DNA of 8,702 nt, taken from the NCBI GenBank assembly GCA_009699915.1, contig WLNG01000049.1, positions 1-8,702 on the forward strand, written 5' to 3'. Under the pieces are notes generated by a model. That model was not told the origin of the DNA and made no database searches. It was given only the letters and a program-made list of their open reading frames with translations. Source of the stretch: Actinomycetota bacterium. Its GTDB lineage: Bacteria > Actinomycetota > Thermoleophilia > Solirubrobacterales > Solirubrobacteraceae. A program made the translations under genes and the position numbers. Each line of letters opens with the position of its first letter. Position 1 is the stretch's first letter. Shown one piece after another: positions 1 through 5,875 of this stretch.

Positions 1-75
1 ACCGAAGGCGCCTACGGCGCCGGCGTCTATGAGGCGGTCGTCGAGACGCTCGCCAAGGCGCCTGGCGCGCGCTAG
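1..75 (+). CDS. C-terminal end of an unidentified protein (partial)
   Basis: An open frame runs from the window edge to a TAG at 73-75 and encodes TEGAYGAGVYEAVVETLAKA followed by PGAR. Nearly every third codon position is G or C, as in the other genes here. The stop shares a CTAG with the stop of gpsA on the opposite strand, and an inverted repeat suited to a terminator spans the junction; both support a true gene end. The 24 visible residues (small, Gly/Ala-rich, then a helix) are too few for me to name a family. Most of the gene lies outside the window. Confidence 0.6.
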   Translation, partial: TEGAYGAGVYEAVVETLAKAPGAR

Positions 76-81
76 CGCCAG
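62..81. terminator. Inverted repeat at convergent gene ends, possible bidirectional terminator
   Basis: CTGGCGC at 62-68 pairs perfectly with GCGCCAG at 75-81, giving a 7-bp GC-rich stem with a 6-nt loop. It lies exactly across the shared CTAG stop of the two convergent genes. There is no T-run on either side, so it is not a canonical intrinsic terminator. Position and symmetry suggest a bidirectional, U-less hairpin, which is an inference. Confidence 0.4.
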
Positions 82-1145
82 CGTGCTCGCAGCCGCGCCC
101 AGAATCCCGGGCGGCCGCTGCGAAAGCGCGCCCGCGGGGGAACCGTGGTGCGCACGAGTGCGACCCAGTCCGTGAGCGGCAGATCTCCGGAGATGAGCCG
201 CGCGAGCCCGCTGGTGACGGGAGCATCCAGCCCCGAACGTTCCAGCGCCCGCGCGAGCAGTGGGACGAGGTCGAGCGACTCAACGGCCTGTCCGATCTGG
301 ATGGGGATCTGGTCGGCGGGGACGCCCGCGGCCAGCAGCTCGCCCGCACGGCGGTTGCGTGAGCCGGGAGCGAGCGCCGTGGCGACCAGATCGCCGGTCC
401 CGGCGAGGCCGATCATCGACTCTGCGCGGCCGCCCTGCGCCTCGGCGTAGCGCCAGACCTCGGCGAAGATGTGCCCGGCCGCGGCGCCGGCGGCGTTGAG
501 CCCCTGCGCCTCGGTCGCGCCGCTGGCGAGCGCCGCAGCGTTCTTCGCCGCGCCGGCGAGCTCGACGCCCGTCGGGTCGTTGGACTGCTCACAGACGATT
601 CCGGCGCCGGTGAAAACGCGCGCCAGCGTCGCAGCGAGTTCGCCGTTCTCCGACGCGGCGACGAAGGCCGCGCCCTCGGTGATCATCTCCCGCGCGTGGG
701 CGGGGCCGCCGACGACGCCGACGCGCTCCGCGCCGAGCAGCTCGCGCAATAGAGCGCTGGGGAGCCGGCCCTCGGGCGGGACGAGGCCCTTGGCGAGCGT
801 GATCACCGCGGCGCGGCCGCTCAGGCCGCGCTGTGGCAGCGCGGCGATGACCTCGTCCAGCCCGCGCGAGGGGACGGCGAGGAAGACGAGGTCGAACCCG
901 CGCAGCCCCGCGTCGACGTTGTCGATCTGCAGTTCGTCGGGAAGGCGGATCCCAGGGAGGTAGGCGGCGTTCTCGCGTGCCTCGACGATCCGCTGTGCCT
1001 GCTCGACGGTCCGGGCCTGCAGCGTCGTGCGCACGCCGCCCTTCGCGAGCAGCGCGGCCACCGCAGTTCCGAACGAGCCAGCGCCCACGACGACGGCCCG
1101 GCGGTTGCCGGTGCGGCTGAAGTGGGGTCGGGAGCGATCGGCCAT
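72..1145 (-). CDS. gpsA: NAD(P)-dependent glycerol-3-phosphate dehydrogenase
   Basis: This cytosolic enzyme reduces dihydroxyacetone phosphate to sn-glycerol 3-phosphate, the backbone precursor of phospholipids. The 357-residue product has the Rossmann dinucleotide motif GAGSFGTAVA at 21-30, ITLAKGL around 115-121 with Lys119 in the substrate-site position, GGPAHARE at 146-153 (family usually GPSxAxE), a catalytic-type lysine Lys201 in ELAGAAKN, and GLAGTGDL at 246-253 followed by the GSRNRR signature at 261-266. It is slightly longer than the usual 330-340 residues because of about 17 extra N-terminal residues and an Arg-rich C-terminal tail. The segment after Lys201 reads GLNAAGAAAG, where most family members have a GDNxxAAL-like stretch, so this is a divergent member. 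The ATG at 1143-1145 has no clear Shine-Dalgarno; a weak -10-like TATCAA lies 5 nt upstream. It follows the glycerate kinase by 40 nt on the same strand and may be co-transcribed with it. Confidence 0.93.
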   Translation of the reverse strand: MADRSRPHFSRTGNRRAVVVGAGSFGTAVAALLAKGGVRTTLQARTVEQAQRIVEARENAAYLPGIRLPDELQIDNVDAGLRGFDLVFLAVPSRGLDEVIAALPQRGLSGRAAVITLAKGLVPPEGRLPSALLRELLGAERVGVVGGPAHAREMITEGAAFVAASENGELAATLARVFTGAGIVCEQSNDPTGVELAGAAKNAAALASGATEAQGLNAAGAAAGHIFAEVWRYAEAQGGRAESMIGLAGTGDLVATALAPGSRNRRAGELLAAGVPADQIPIQIGQAVESLDLVPLLARALERSGLDAPVTSGLARLISGDLPLTDWVALVRTTVPPRARFRSGRPGFWARLRARWR

Positions 1146-1185
1146 CGTGTTTGATACCCGCGAGGGGGCGTTCGGTTTCGGTCGC

Positions 1186-2223
1186 TCAAAGTACGCCCGA
1201 CAGCGCGAGCGCTGCTGCCGCGTCCTCTAGGGCGCCGAGCGTGCCAGCCTCTGTCACCGTCTGGATATCGAGAATCCGGCGGCCGAAGAGATCGAGGGCG
1301 TCCTGCCCGACGATCGCATGACACGGTACGCCATTCTGTCGCGCGTCGGTGGCGATCTCGCCGACGATCTTGCCTTCGAGCGTCGTCGCGTCGAGCCGGC
1401 CCTCGCCGATGATCAGCGCCCGGGCGGCGAGCATCCGTTCGCGCGCGCCGAGTAGTTCGAGAATGAAGCGCGAGCCGAGCACCAGGTCGGCGTCGTGGTG
1501 CGCCCACAGGCCGCCGGCAAGGCCGCCGGCCGCTCCGGTGAGCGGTACGCCTCGCGGGTCGCGTTCCCATGAGGCCGCCAGGTCGGCGAGCCGCTGCTCG
1601 AGGCGCATGACCATCTCGGGGTCTGCGCCCTTCTGCGGAGCGAAGACCGCGGCGGCATCCTCGAACGGGATGCGTGCGTCGCAGAGCACGATCAGACGCG
1701 CGCCTCGCAGGCCGCCGTGCTCGGCGATCGCCTCCAGCGCCCCGGCGCCACCGTCGGTCGTCGCGCTTCCGCCCGCGGCGACGAGGATCGTCTCGGCGCC
1801 CTCGCGGGCCGCGGCGGCGATCAGGTCGCCGGTGCCGTGCGAGCTCGCCCGCTCGGCGTCACGCTCGTCCTGCGCGACCAGCGGAAGGCCGCTTGCGGCC
1901 GCGACCTCGACGATCGCCCCGGCGCCCTGCTCCAGCAGGGCGAACCCAGCAGTCAGCGTGCGGCCGAGCGGGTCACGCGCCGGTGCCGCCGTGGTCTGGC
2001 CGCCGAGCGCCAGCAGCACGACCTCCTGCGTTCCCTCGCCGCCGTCGGCGACGGGCATCAGGTCGGGGGGCGCGAGGCCCGCCCGTTCCAGCCCCCGTCC
2101 GATCGCCGCCGCGACCGCGCTCGCGCGCAGGGTCCCTTTGAAGGAATCGGGTGCGACGAGCAGCGGTCGCGCGTCGCGCGTGGCCGCATCGGAGCTGTTT
2201 GGCGGCGAGGACACCGCCGGCAT
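1186..2223 (-). CDS. Glycerate kinase (GarK/GlxK family)
   Basis: The enzyme phosphorylates D-glycerate with ATP; this family mostly yields 2-phosphoglycerate, which enters lower glycolysis. From the chosen start the protein is 345 residues. Family blocks appear in order: APDSFKGTL at 24-32, PVADGGEGT at 57-65, SHGTGDLI at 128-135, a glycine-rich GGSATTDGGAG at 151-161, FAPQKGA at 194-200, GAAGGLAGGL at 230-239 and GEGRLDATTLEGK at 273-285. The open frame extends to 2457, but that extension runs inside the oppositely oriented regulator gene and shows no family similarity. The ATG at 2221-2223 or the in-frame GTG at 2212-2214 is therefore the likely start. A GAGG directly before the ATG is 9 nt from the GTG, which makes the GTG (342 residues) a serious alternative. 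It is slightly shorter than typical GarK/GlxK (about 380). It ends 40 nt before gpsA. Confidence 0.93.
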   Translation of the reverse strand: MPAVSSPPNSSDAATRDARPLLVAPDSFKGTLRASAVAAAIGRGLERAGLAPPDLMPVADGGEGTQEVVLLALGGQTTAAPARDPLGRTLTAGFALLEQGAGAIVEVAAASGLPLVAQDERDAERASSHGTGDLIAAAAREGAETILVAAGGSATTDGGAGALEAIAEHGGLRGARLIVLCDARIPFEDAAAVFAPQKGADPEMVMRLEQRLADLAASWERDPRGVPLTGAAGGLAGGLWAHHDADLVLGSRFILELLGARERMLAARALIIGEGRLDATTLEGKIVGEIATDARQNGVPCHAIVGQDALDLFGRRILDIQTVTEAGTLGALEDAAAALALSGVL

Positions 2224-2227
2224 CCTC
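2224..2227 (-). promoter_or_regulatory. Shine-Dalgarno-like GAGG that affects the glycerate kinase start choice
   Basis: Read on the minus strand, GCGAGG ends immediately before the ATG at 2223, which is too close to serve it well, but lies 9 nt from the GTG at 2214. This favours the GTG, or translation of a leadered mRNA. No TANNNT box sits 6 nt before either candidate, unlike several neighbouring genes. Confidence 0.4.
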
Positions 2228-2245
2228 GCAGTGGACGGGTACCGG

Positions 2246-2251
2246 TAGCAT
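2246..2251 (+). promoter_or_regulatory. -10 box of a probable leaderless promoter for the DtxR/MntR-family gene
   Basis: TAGCAT at 2246-2251 fits TANNNT and is followed by exactly 6 nt and the ATG at 2258, so transcription would start at or next to the A of the start codon. No Shine-Dalgarno is present in the gap. The 34-bp divergent gap to the glycerate kinase must also hold the kinase's leader. No clear -35 hexamer or palindromic metal-regulator operator is visible. Confidence 0.6.
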
Positions 2252-2257
2252 CGCCAC

Positions 2258-2971
2258 ATGGCTGACGAACATGTGTCGGTCGCCGAGGAGGAGTACCTCC
2301 AGGCGATCTTCTGGCTCCACGAGGCGGGGCTGCCGATGACCGGCGCGAACGTCGCGCGCGCGATGCAGCTCTCGCCGCCGACGGTCCACGAGATGCTCGG
2401 CCGTCTCGAACGCGACGGGTACATCGTTCGCGCCGAAGACAAGTCGATCTCCTTCACGGAACCAGGCCGCGTGCACGCCGAGGGGATCGTGCGTCGTCAT
2501 CGGCTGATCGAGCGCTTCCTCACCGACGTCCTCGGGATCCCGTGGGACGAGGTGCACGAGGAGGCCGAGCGCTTGGAGCATGCGATGAGCCCTGTTCTGG
2601 AGGCCCGCATGCTCGCCGCGATCGGCGATGCCACCACCTGCCCGCACGGCCACCCGATCAACGTCGGGGAGCGCGATGCGGGCGTGCCGCTTGCGGACGT
2701 CGATCTGGGCGCGACCCTGACCGTCCTGCGCTTCGAGAATGAGGCTGAGGAGATCCTGCATTACCTGATGGCGTCAGGGATTGAGCCCGGGATGACCGGA
2801 ACGCTCGCGCAGCGCACCGACGACGACGTCGTGATCGACGTCGACGGGCGCCAGATCACGCTCGCGGCGAACGTCGCCGAGACGGTCTCCGTGACGGCAG
2901 ACCCCTCGCCGCCGCCACGGGTCGCGTTGCCCGAGCAGCTCGTGATCTCGGCCGATCGCTACGGCCGCTAG
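2258..2971 (+). CDS. DtxR/MntR-family metal-dependent transcriptional regulator
   Basis: This is a metal-sensing repressor, probably for Mn or Fe homeostasis genes elsewhere in the genome. The 237 residues comprise an N-terminal winged helix (about 5-67, recognition region SPPTVHEMLGRLERDGYI), a metal-binding and dimerization domain (about 68-138) with RRHRLIERFL, VHEEAERLEH and CPHGHPIN, and a C-terminal FeoA/SH3-like domain (about 148-215). By alignment from memory with DtxR, likely ligands are His81, Glu85, His100, Glu107 and His108. The two positions that are Met10 and Cys102 in DtxR/IdeR are Glu12 and Glu104 here, resembling Asp8 and Glu99 of Bacillus MntR and favouring manganese. The three-domain length is DtxR/IdeR-like, so it looks intermediate. 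No metal transporter gene is adjacent, so its targets are unknown. It is divergent from the glycerate kinase and convergent with the aminotransferase, sharing the CTAG stop. Confidence 0.92.
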   Translation: MADEHVSVAEEEYLQAIFWLHEAGLPMTGANVARAMQLSPPTVHEMLGRLERDGYIVRAEDKSISFTEPGRVHAEGIVRRHRLIERFLTDVLGIPWDEVHEEAERLEHAMSPVLEARMLAAIGDATTCPHGHPINVGERDAGVPLADVDLGATLTVLRFENEAEEILHYLMASGIEPGMTGTLAQRTDDDVVIDVDGRQITLAANVAETVSVTADPSPPPRVALPEQLVISADRYGR

Positions 2972-2978
2972 GCGATCG
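2953..2978. terminator. Inverted repeat across convergent stop codons, possible bidirectional terminator
   Basis: CGATCGC at 2953-2959 is the exact reverse complement of GCGATCG at 2972-2978, giving a 7-bp stem, extendable inward by a T-G wobble, around a loop that contains the shared CTAG at 2968-2971. There is no T-tract. The arrangement parallels the hairpin at the other convergent junction of the window. The terminator role is inferred. Confidence 0.4.
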
Positions 2979-4053
2979 CTCGGTACGCCTCGGCGAGGCG
3001 CTTCACGCCCTCGGTGATCTCCGCGGGCGTGACGCCGGAGTAGGCGAGCCGCATCGCATTGTCGCCGCCCTCCAGCAGGAAGTCGGTACCGGCGACGAAG
3101 ACCACCCCGCGCTCGGCGCCCTCGCGCATCAGCTCGTGGACGTTCGTGCCCTCCGGGAGCGCAACCCACATGAAGTAACCGCCCTCCGGGGGTGTGAAGG
3201 TCGCCTCGGGGAGGTGCTCGCGCAGCGCCGCGACGAGCGCGTCACAGCGGTCCTTGAGCGCCGCCTTGACGGTCGCGATCGAGGCGTCGATGCGCCCGCT
3301 TGCGCAGAAGTCGTAGACGAGCGACTGGGCGACCATGTTCGGGCCGATGTAGGTGTTCGTCGCGCGTGTGGCGATCTTCCCGATCAGCGCCGGCGGGCCG
3401 ACGAGGTAGCCGACGCGCACGCCCGGGCAGACCGTCTTCGAGAACGACGAGGCGTAGACGACCCGGGTGCCGTCATCGAGCGAGAGCATCGTCGGGAGCT
3501 CTTCGCCGGTGAAACGGATGTCGATGTACGGGTCGTCCTCGAAGAGCGTGAAGCCGTGTTCGCCGGCGAGCTCCAGGAGGGCGCGGCGCTTCTCCAGCGA
3601 GAGCGTGTAGCCGGCGGGGTTCTGGAAGTTGGGGATGATGTGCGCGAGCTTGGGCCGCACGCCGCCGGAGAGCAGCGCTGCCAGCCCCGCGGTGTCGATC
3701 CCATCGGGCTCGAGGTCGACCGCGTGGATCTCGGCTCCGCGGGCGCGCAGGCCCAGCAGGGTGCGGTCGTAGGAGGGCTTCTCGACGACAACGTCGTCAC
3801 CGTGGCCGACGAGCTCGTCGAAGAGGAAGGCGTCGGCCTGCATCGAGCCGTTGGTCACGAGCACGTGCGACTCGTCCACGCCGTGCTTCTCGGCGATCCA
3901 GCGGCGCAGCGGGACGTAGCCGACCGCAGTGCCGTAGGCCGTCGTCCCGGCGGGGTCGCGGTCGAAGGCGGCGAGCGCCGAGGCCTTCAGGCCCTCGACG
4001 TCGACGATGTCAAGCGACGGCGCCCCGCGGGCGAAGGAAATCGTGTCGGCCAT
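2968..4053 (-). CDS. PLP-dependent aminotransferase, class I/II (2-aminoadipate aminotransferase/MocR-domain type)
   Basis: A fold-type I PLP enzyme that transfers amino groups between an amino acid and a 2-oxo acid; the substrate cannot be read from sequence. The 361 residues include SFARGAPSLD at 6-15, VTNGSMQADAF at 66-76 (cofactor phosphate region), PNFQNPAG at 141-148 with the PLP-contacting Asn145, EDDPY at 172-176 whose Asp contacts the pyridine nitrogen, and SFSKTVCPGVRVGY at 203-216 with the Schiff-base Lys206. Arg335 in AMRLAYSG is the expected substrate carboxylate ligand. It lacks the N-terminal winged-helix domain of MocR/GntR regulators, so it is an enzyme rather than a regulator. 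It is somewhat shorter than LysN-type enzymes (about 390-400). The start lies 23 nt after the stop of the upstream membrane protein and has its own -10-like box, so it may be transcribed both by readthrough and independently. Confidence 0.92.
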   Translation of the reverse strand: MADTISFARGAPSLDIVDVEGLKASALAAFDRDPAGTTAYGTAVGYVPLRRWIAEKHGVDESHVLVTNGSMQADAFLFDELVGHGDDVVVEKPSYDRTLLGLRARGAEIHAVDLEPDGIDTAGLAALLSGGVRPKLAHIIPNFQNPAGYTLSLEKRRALLELAGEHGFTLFEDDPYIDIRFTGEELPTMLSLDDGTRVVYASSFSKTVCPGVRVGYLVGPPALIGKIATRATNTYIGPNMVAQSLVYDFCASGRIDASIATVKAALKDRCDALVAALREHLPEATFTPPEGGYFMWVALPEGTNVHELMREGAERGVVFVAGTDFLLEGGDNAMRLAYSGVTPAEITEGVKRLAEAYRAIA

Positions 4054-4059
4054 ACCCCC

Positions 4060-4065
4060 ACCATA
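4060..4065 (-). promoter_or_regulatory. -10 box of a probable leaderless promoter for the aminotransferase
   Basis: On the minus strand TATGGT (4065 to 4060) is followed by GGGGGT and the ATG at 4053, an exact 6-nt spacer, placing the predicted transcription start at the start codon. The G-rich spacer could alternatively act as a weak, very close ribosome-binding site on a readthrough mRNA. No clear -35 element is seen. Confidence 0.55.
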
Positions 4066-4076
4066 GAAAATCGCGA

Positions 4077-4967
4077 TCAGCGATAGACGGTCGCGCGCAG
4101 GACGCTGGGCGCCACGCGAGCGGCGCCCGGGGGATCGACCTGCTCCGCCGCCGTCTGCGCGGCGTCGGTCCCGGGCCTTCCGTAGGCGACGAGCTGGACG
4201 AGCAGTGGGTACGTCGCGTCGGCGAACGTCTGCGGTGACGGAACGACGCAGGGCGCGCCGGGCTGCGGGGCGACGGCGAGTAGACGCAGGCCGTTGGCGC
4301 TGTCGAACGCCAGGCCTGCTGCCCAGCCGTCCTCAGGCGCCGCCGCGACCGCCGCGGCGCGCCGCGCCGTCAGCGCGGCATCGGCACGGGCGTCGAGCGT
4401 CGCAGTCTTGGGAACGCTGACGCAGGTGCGCCCGCGCAGGCCAAGGTGCGCGTAGCCGGTCGCCTCGACCGGTGTCGCGGCGAGCCGCGTCACCCCGGGG
4501 CAGGCGAGTGGCCGGTCGGCGGCCGTCTCGAGCAGGACCGCTGCGTCGGCCGCTCCCGAGCAGAGCTCCCGTGCGGCGGTCGCGGCGTCGGTGGTGCGCA
4601 GCTTGGTCCCGCGCTCTGCGAGTCCTGCCGCACGGGCGGCAGCAGCCGGCGTCGCGACGATCCCGGGGCCGGCGTCATCGCCCTTGAAGGCGCCGAGCAG
4701 GGCGGCGATCCCCACTGCGAGCCCGGCGGCGACGAGCAGGGCGAGCGCGGCGATCAGCGGCCACCGGCGCTGGCGAGCCGGCGCCGGCACCTCCGCGACG
4801 GGTTCGGGCGACTGCTCCTCGCCCACCGTGGAGACGGGGCCGCCGCGCGCGATCGCGGCGTCCTCGATCGAGGAACGGCGCAGCTCGCGCTCGAACTCGA
4901 GCAGCTCCTGTTCGTGCTCGCCGAGGATCTCCCGGACATCACGCGTCTCACCGTCACCTTCGGCCAC
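4077..4967 (-). CDS. Single-pass membrane protein with a PstS-like extracytoplasmic domain, function unknown
   Basis: I do not recognise a named family. The 296 residues show an acidic, helical N-terminus (about 8-40, rich in Glu, Leu and Arg), a Pro-rich linker, a basic stop RQRR at 65-68, one membrane helix at about 70-94, then an Ala-rich outer domain of about 200 residues. This predicts an N-in, C-out protein. The outer domain has fragments resembling phosphate-type periplasmic binding proteins: ADAAVLLE at 140-147 and PSPQTFADATYPLLVQLVAY at 243-262, compared with the late 'TYPLxRPLY' segment of PstS. The ligand-loop motifs of PstS are not apparent, so it may be degenerate or unrelated. 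It has four cysteines, all in the outer part (136, 156, 182, 240), which could form two disulfides. It starts at GTG (4965-4967), 29 nt after the sucD stop, with its own -10-like box, and precedes the aminotransferase. Confidence 0.8.
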   Translation of the reverse strand: MAEGDGETRDVREILGEHEQELLEFERELRRSSIEDAAIARGGPVSTVGEEQSPEPVAEVPAPARQRRWPLIAALALLVAAGLAVGIAALLGAFKGDDAGPGIVATPAAAARAAGLAERGTKLRTTDAATAARELCSGAADAAVLLETAADRPLACPGVTRLAATPVEATGYAHLGLRGRTCVSVPKTATLDARADAALTARRAAAVAAAPEDGWAAGLAFDSANGLRLLAVAPQPGAPCVVPSPQTFADATYPLLVQLVAYGRPGTDAAQTAAEQVDPPGAARVAPSVLRATVYR

Positions 4968-4973
4968 GGAGAG

Positions 4974-4979
4974 ACGCTA
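4974..4979 (-). promoter_or_regulatory. -10 box of a probable leaderless promoter for the membrane protein
   Basis: On the minus strand TAGCGT (4979 to 4974) is followed by CTCTCC and then the GTG start at 4967, again a 6-nt spacer. The gap contains no Shine-Dalgarno. It supports the GTG as the true start and suggests that the gene can be transcribed independently of sucCD. Confidence 0.55.
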
Positions 4980-4996
4980 CCGCCCGCGGGTGCCGC

Positions 4997-5875
4997 TCAG
5001 CCGCCGAGGATCTCGACGGCGATCTCGGCGACCTGTGTCGGGGTGCGGCCCACCCGCACGCCCTTGGCCTCGAGCGCCTCCGCCTTCGCGGCCGCAGTCC
5101 CCGCAGAGCCGGAGACGATCGCGCCGGCGTGGCCCATCTGCTTGCCGGGGGGAGCGGTGAATCCCGCGATGTAGCCGATCACCGGCTTCGTCACGTTCTG
5201 CGCGATGAACTCGGCAGCCTCTTCCTCGGCCGAGCCGCCGATCTCGCCGCTGAGGACGATCAGCTCGGTCTCCGGGTCGGCCTCGAAGAGGGCGAGGATG
5301 TCGACGAAGGAGCTGCCCGGAACCGGGTCGCCGCCGATGCCGACGATCGAGCTGTTGCCGAATCCGCGCTGGGCGATCTCGTTGCCGATCTGGTACGTGA
5401 GCGTCCCGGAGCGCGAGACCACGCCGACATTGCCCTCCTTGAAGAAGGCGGCCGGGATGATGCCGACGTTCGCCTTCCCCGGGGACAGAATGCCCGGGCA
5501 GTTCGGGCCGACCAGGCGAGTTCCCGGGAAGTCGCGCTTGAGGATGTTGTAGACGCGCAGCTCGTCGTGGGCGGGGATGCCCTCGGTGATGCAGATCACG
5601 AGCGCCACGCCCGCGGCGGCGGCCTCGAGGATCGCGTCCGCCGCGAAGCGCGGCGGGACGAAGATCATCGCGACGTTCGGCTGCACACCGGCGGCGCAGT
5701 CGGCCCACGAGTCGAAGACGGGGATGCCCTCGACGTCTTGGCCGCCCTTACCGGGGGTCACGCCGCCGACGACGTTCGTGCCGTAGGTGCGGTTGTTGAG
5801 CGTGTGGAACGAGCCCTCGCGGCCGGTGATGCCGGCAACTGCCAGGCGCGTGTCGCGGTCGATCAGGATGGCCAT
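4997..5875 (-). CDS. sucD: Succinyl-CoA synthetase (ADP-forming), alpha subunit
   Basis: The alpha subunit binds CoA and carries the phosphohistidine in the TCA-cycle step succinyl-CoA + ADP (or GDP) + Pi <-> succinate + CoA + NTP. The 292 residues match the usual length of about 290. Visible are the CoA-binding GITGREGSFHT at 15-25 (commonly GxTGxQGxxHT; here Arg-Glu in the middle), ITEGIPAHD at 96-104, GPNCPGILSPGK at 123-134, SRSGTLTYQ at 154-162, GIGGDPVPGSSF at 179-190, and MGHAGAIVSG at 247-256 with the phosphorylated His249. Its ATG directly abuts the sucC stop (TAG-ATG, no intervening base) and it has a strong AAGGAG inside sucC, so the pair is translationally coupled. Confidence 0.97.
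   Translation of the reverse strand: MAILIDRDTRLAVAGITGREGSFHTLNNRTYGTNVVGGVTPGKGGQDVEGIPVFDSWADCAAGVQPNVAMIFVPPRFAADAILEAAAAGVALVICITEGIPAHDELRVYNILKRDFPGTRLVGPNCPGILSPGKANVGIIPAAFFKEGNVGVVSRSGTLTYQIGNEIAQRGFGNSSIVGIGGDPVPGSSFVDILALFEADPETELIVLSGEIGGSAEEEAAEFIAQNVTKPVIGYIAGFTAPPGKQMGHAGAIVSGSAGTAAAKAEALEAKGVRVGRTPTQVAEIAVEILGG

Noticed and set aside
1151..1156. TATCAA upstream of gpsA as a leaderless -10 box
   Set aside because: The final T of TANNNT is missing and the spacer is 5 nt rather than 6; it is too weak to list as a feature.
2224..2457. N-terminal extension of the glycerate kinase frame back to 2457
   Set aside because: It lies antisense to the start of the DtxR/MntR-family gene, has no family similarity, and the kinase domain begins just after 2223. 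It is a frame shadow.
4063..4079. Palindrome ATCGCGAT followed by TTTT (minus strand) as an intrinsic terminator after the membrane protein gene
   Set aside because: The palindrome leaves no room for a loop and the T-run is only four bases; it overlaps the promoter-like region of the aminotransferase.
3136..4086. Plus-strand open frame of 316 codons opposite the aminotransferase
   Set aside because: It covers the complement of a gene with intact PLP motifs, shows no recognisable domain, and has mirror-frame composition.
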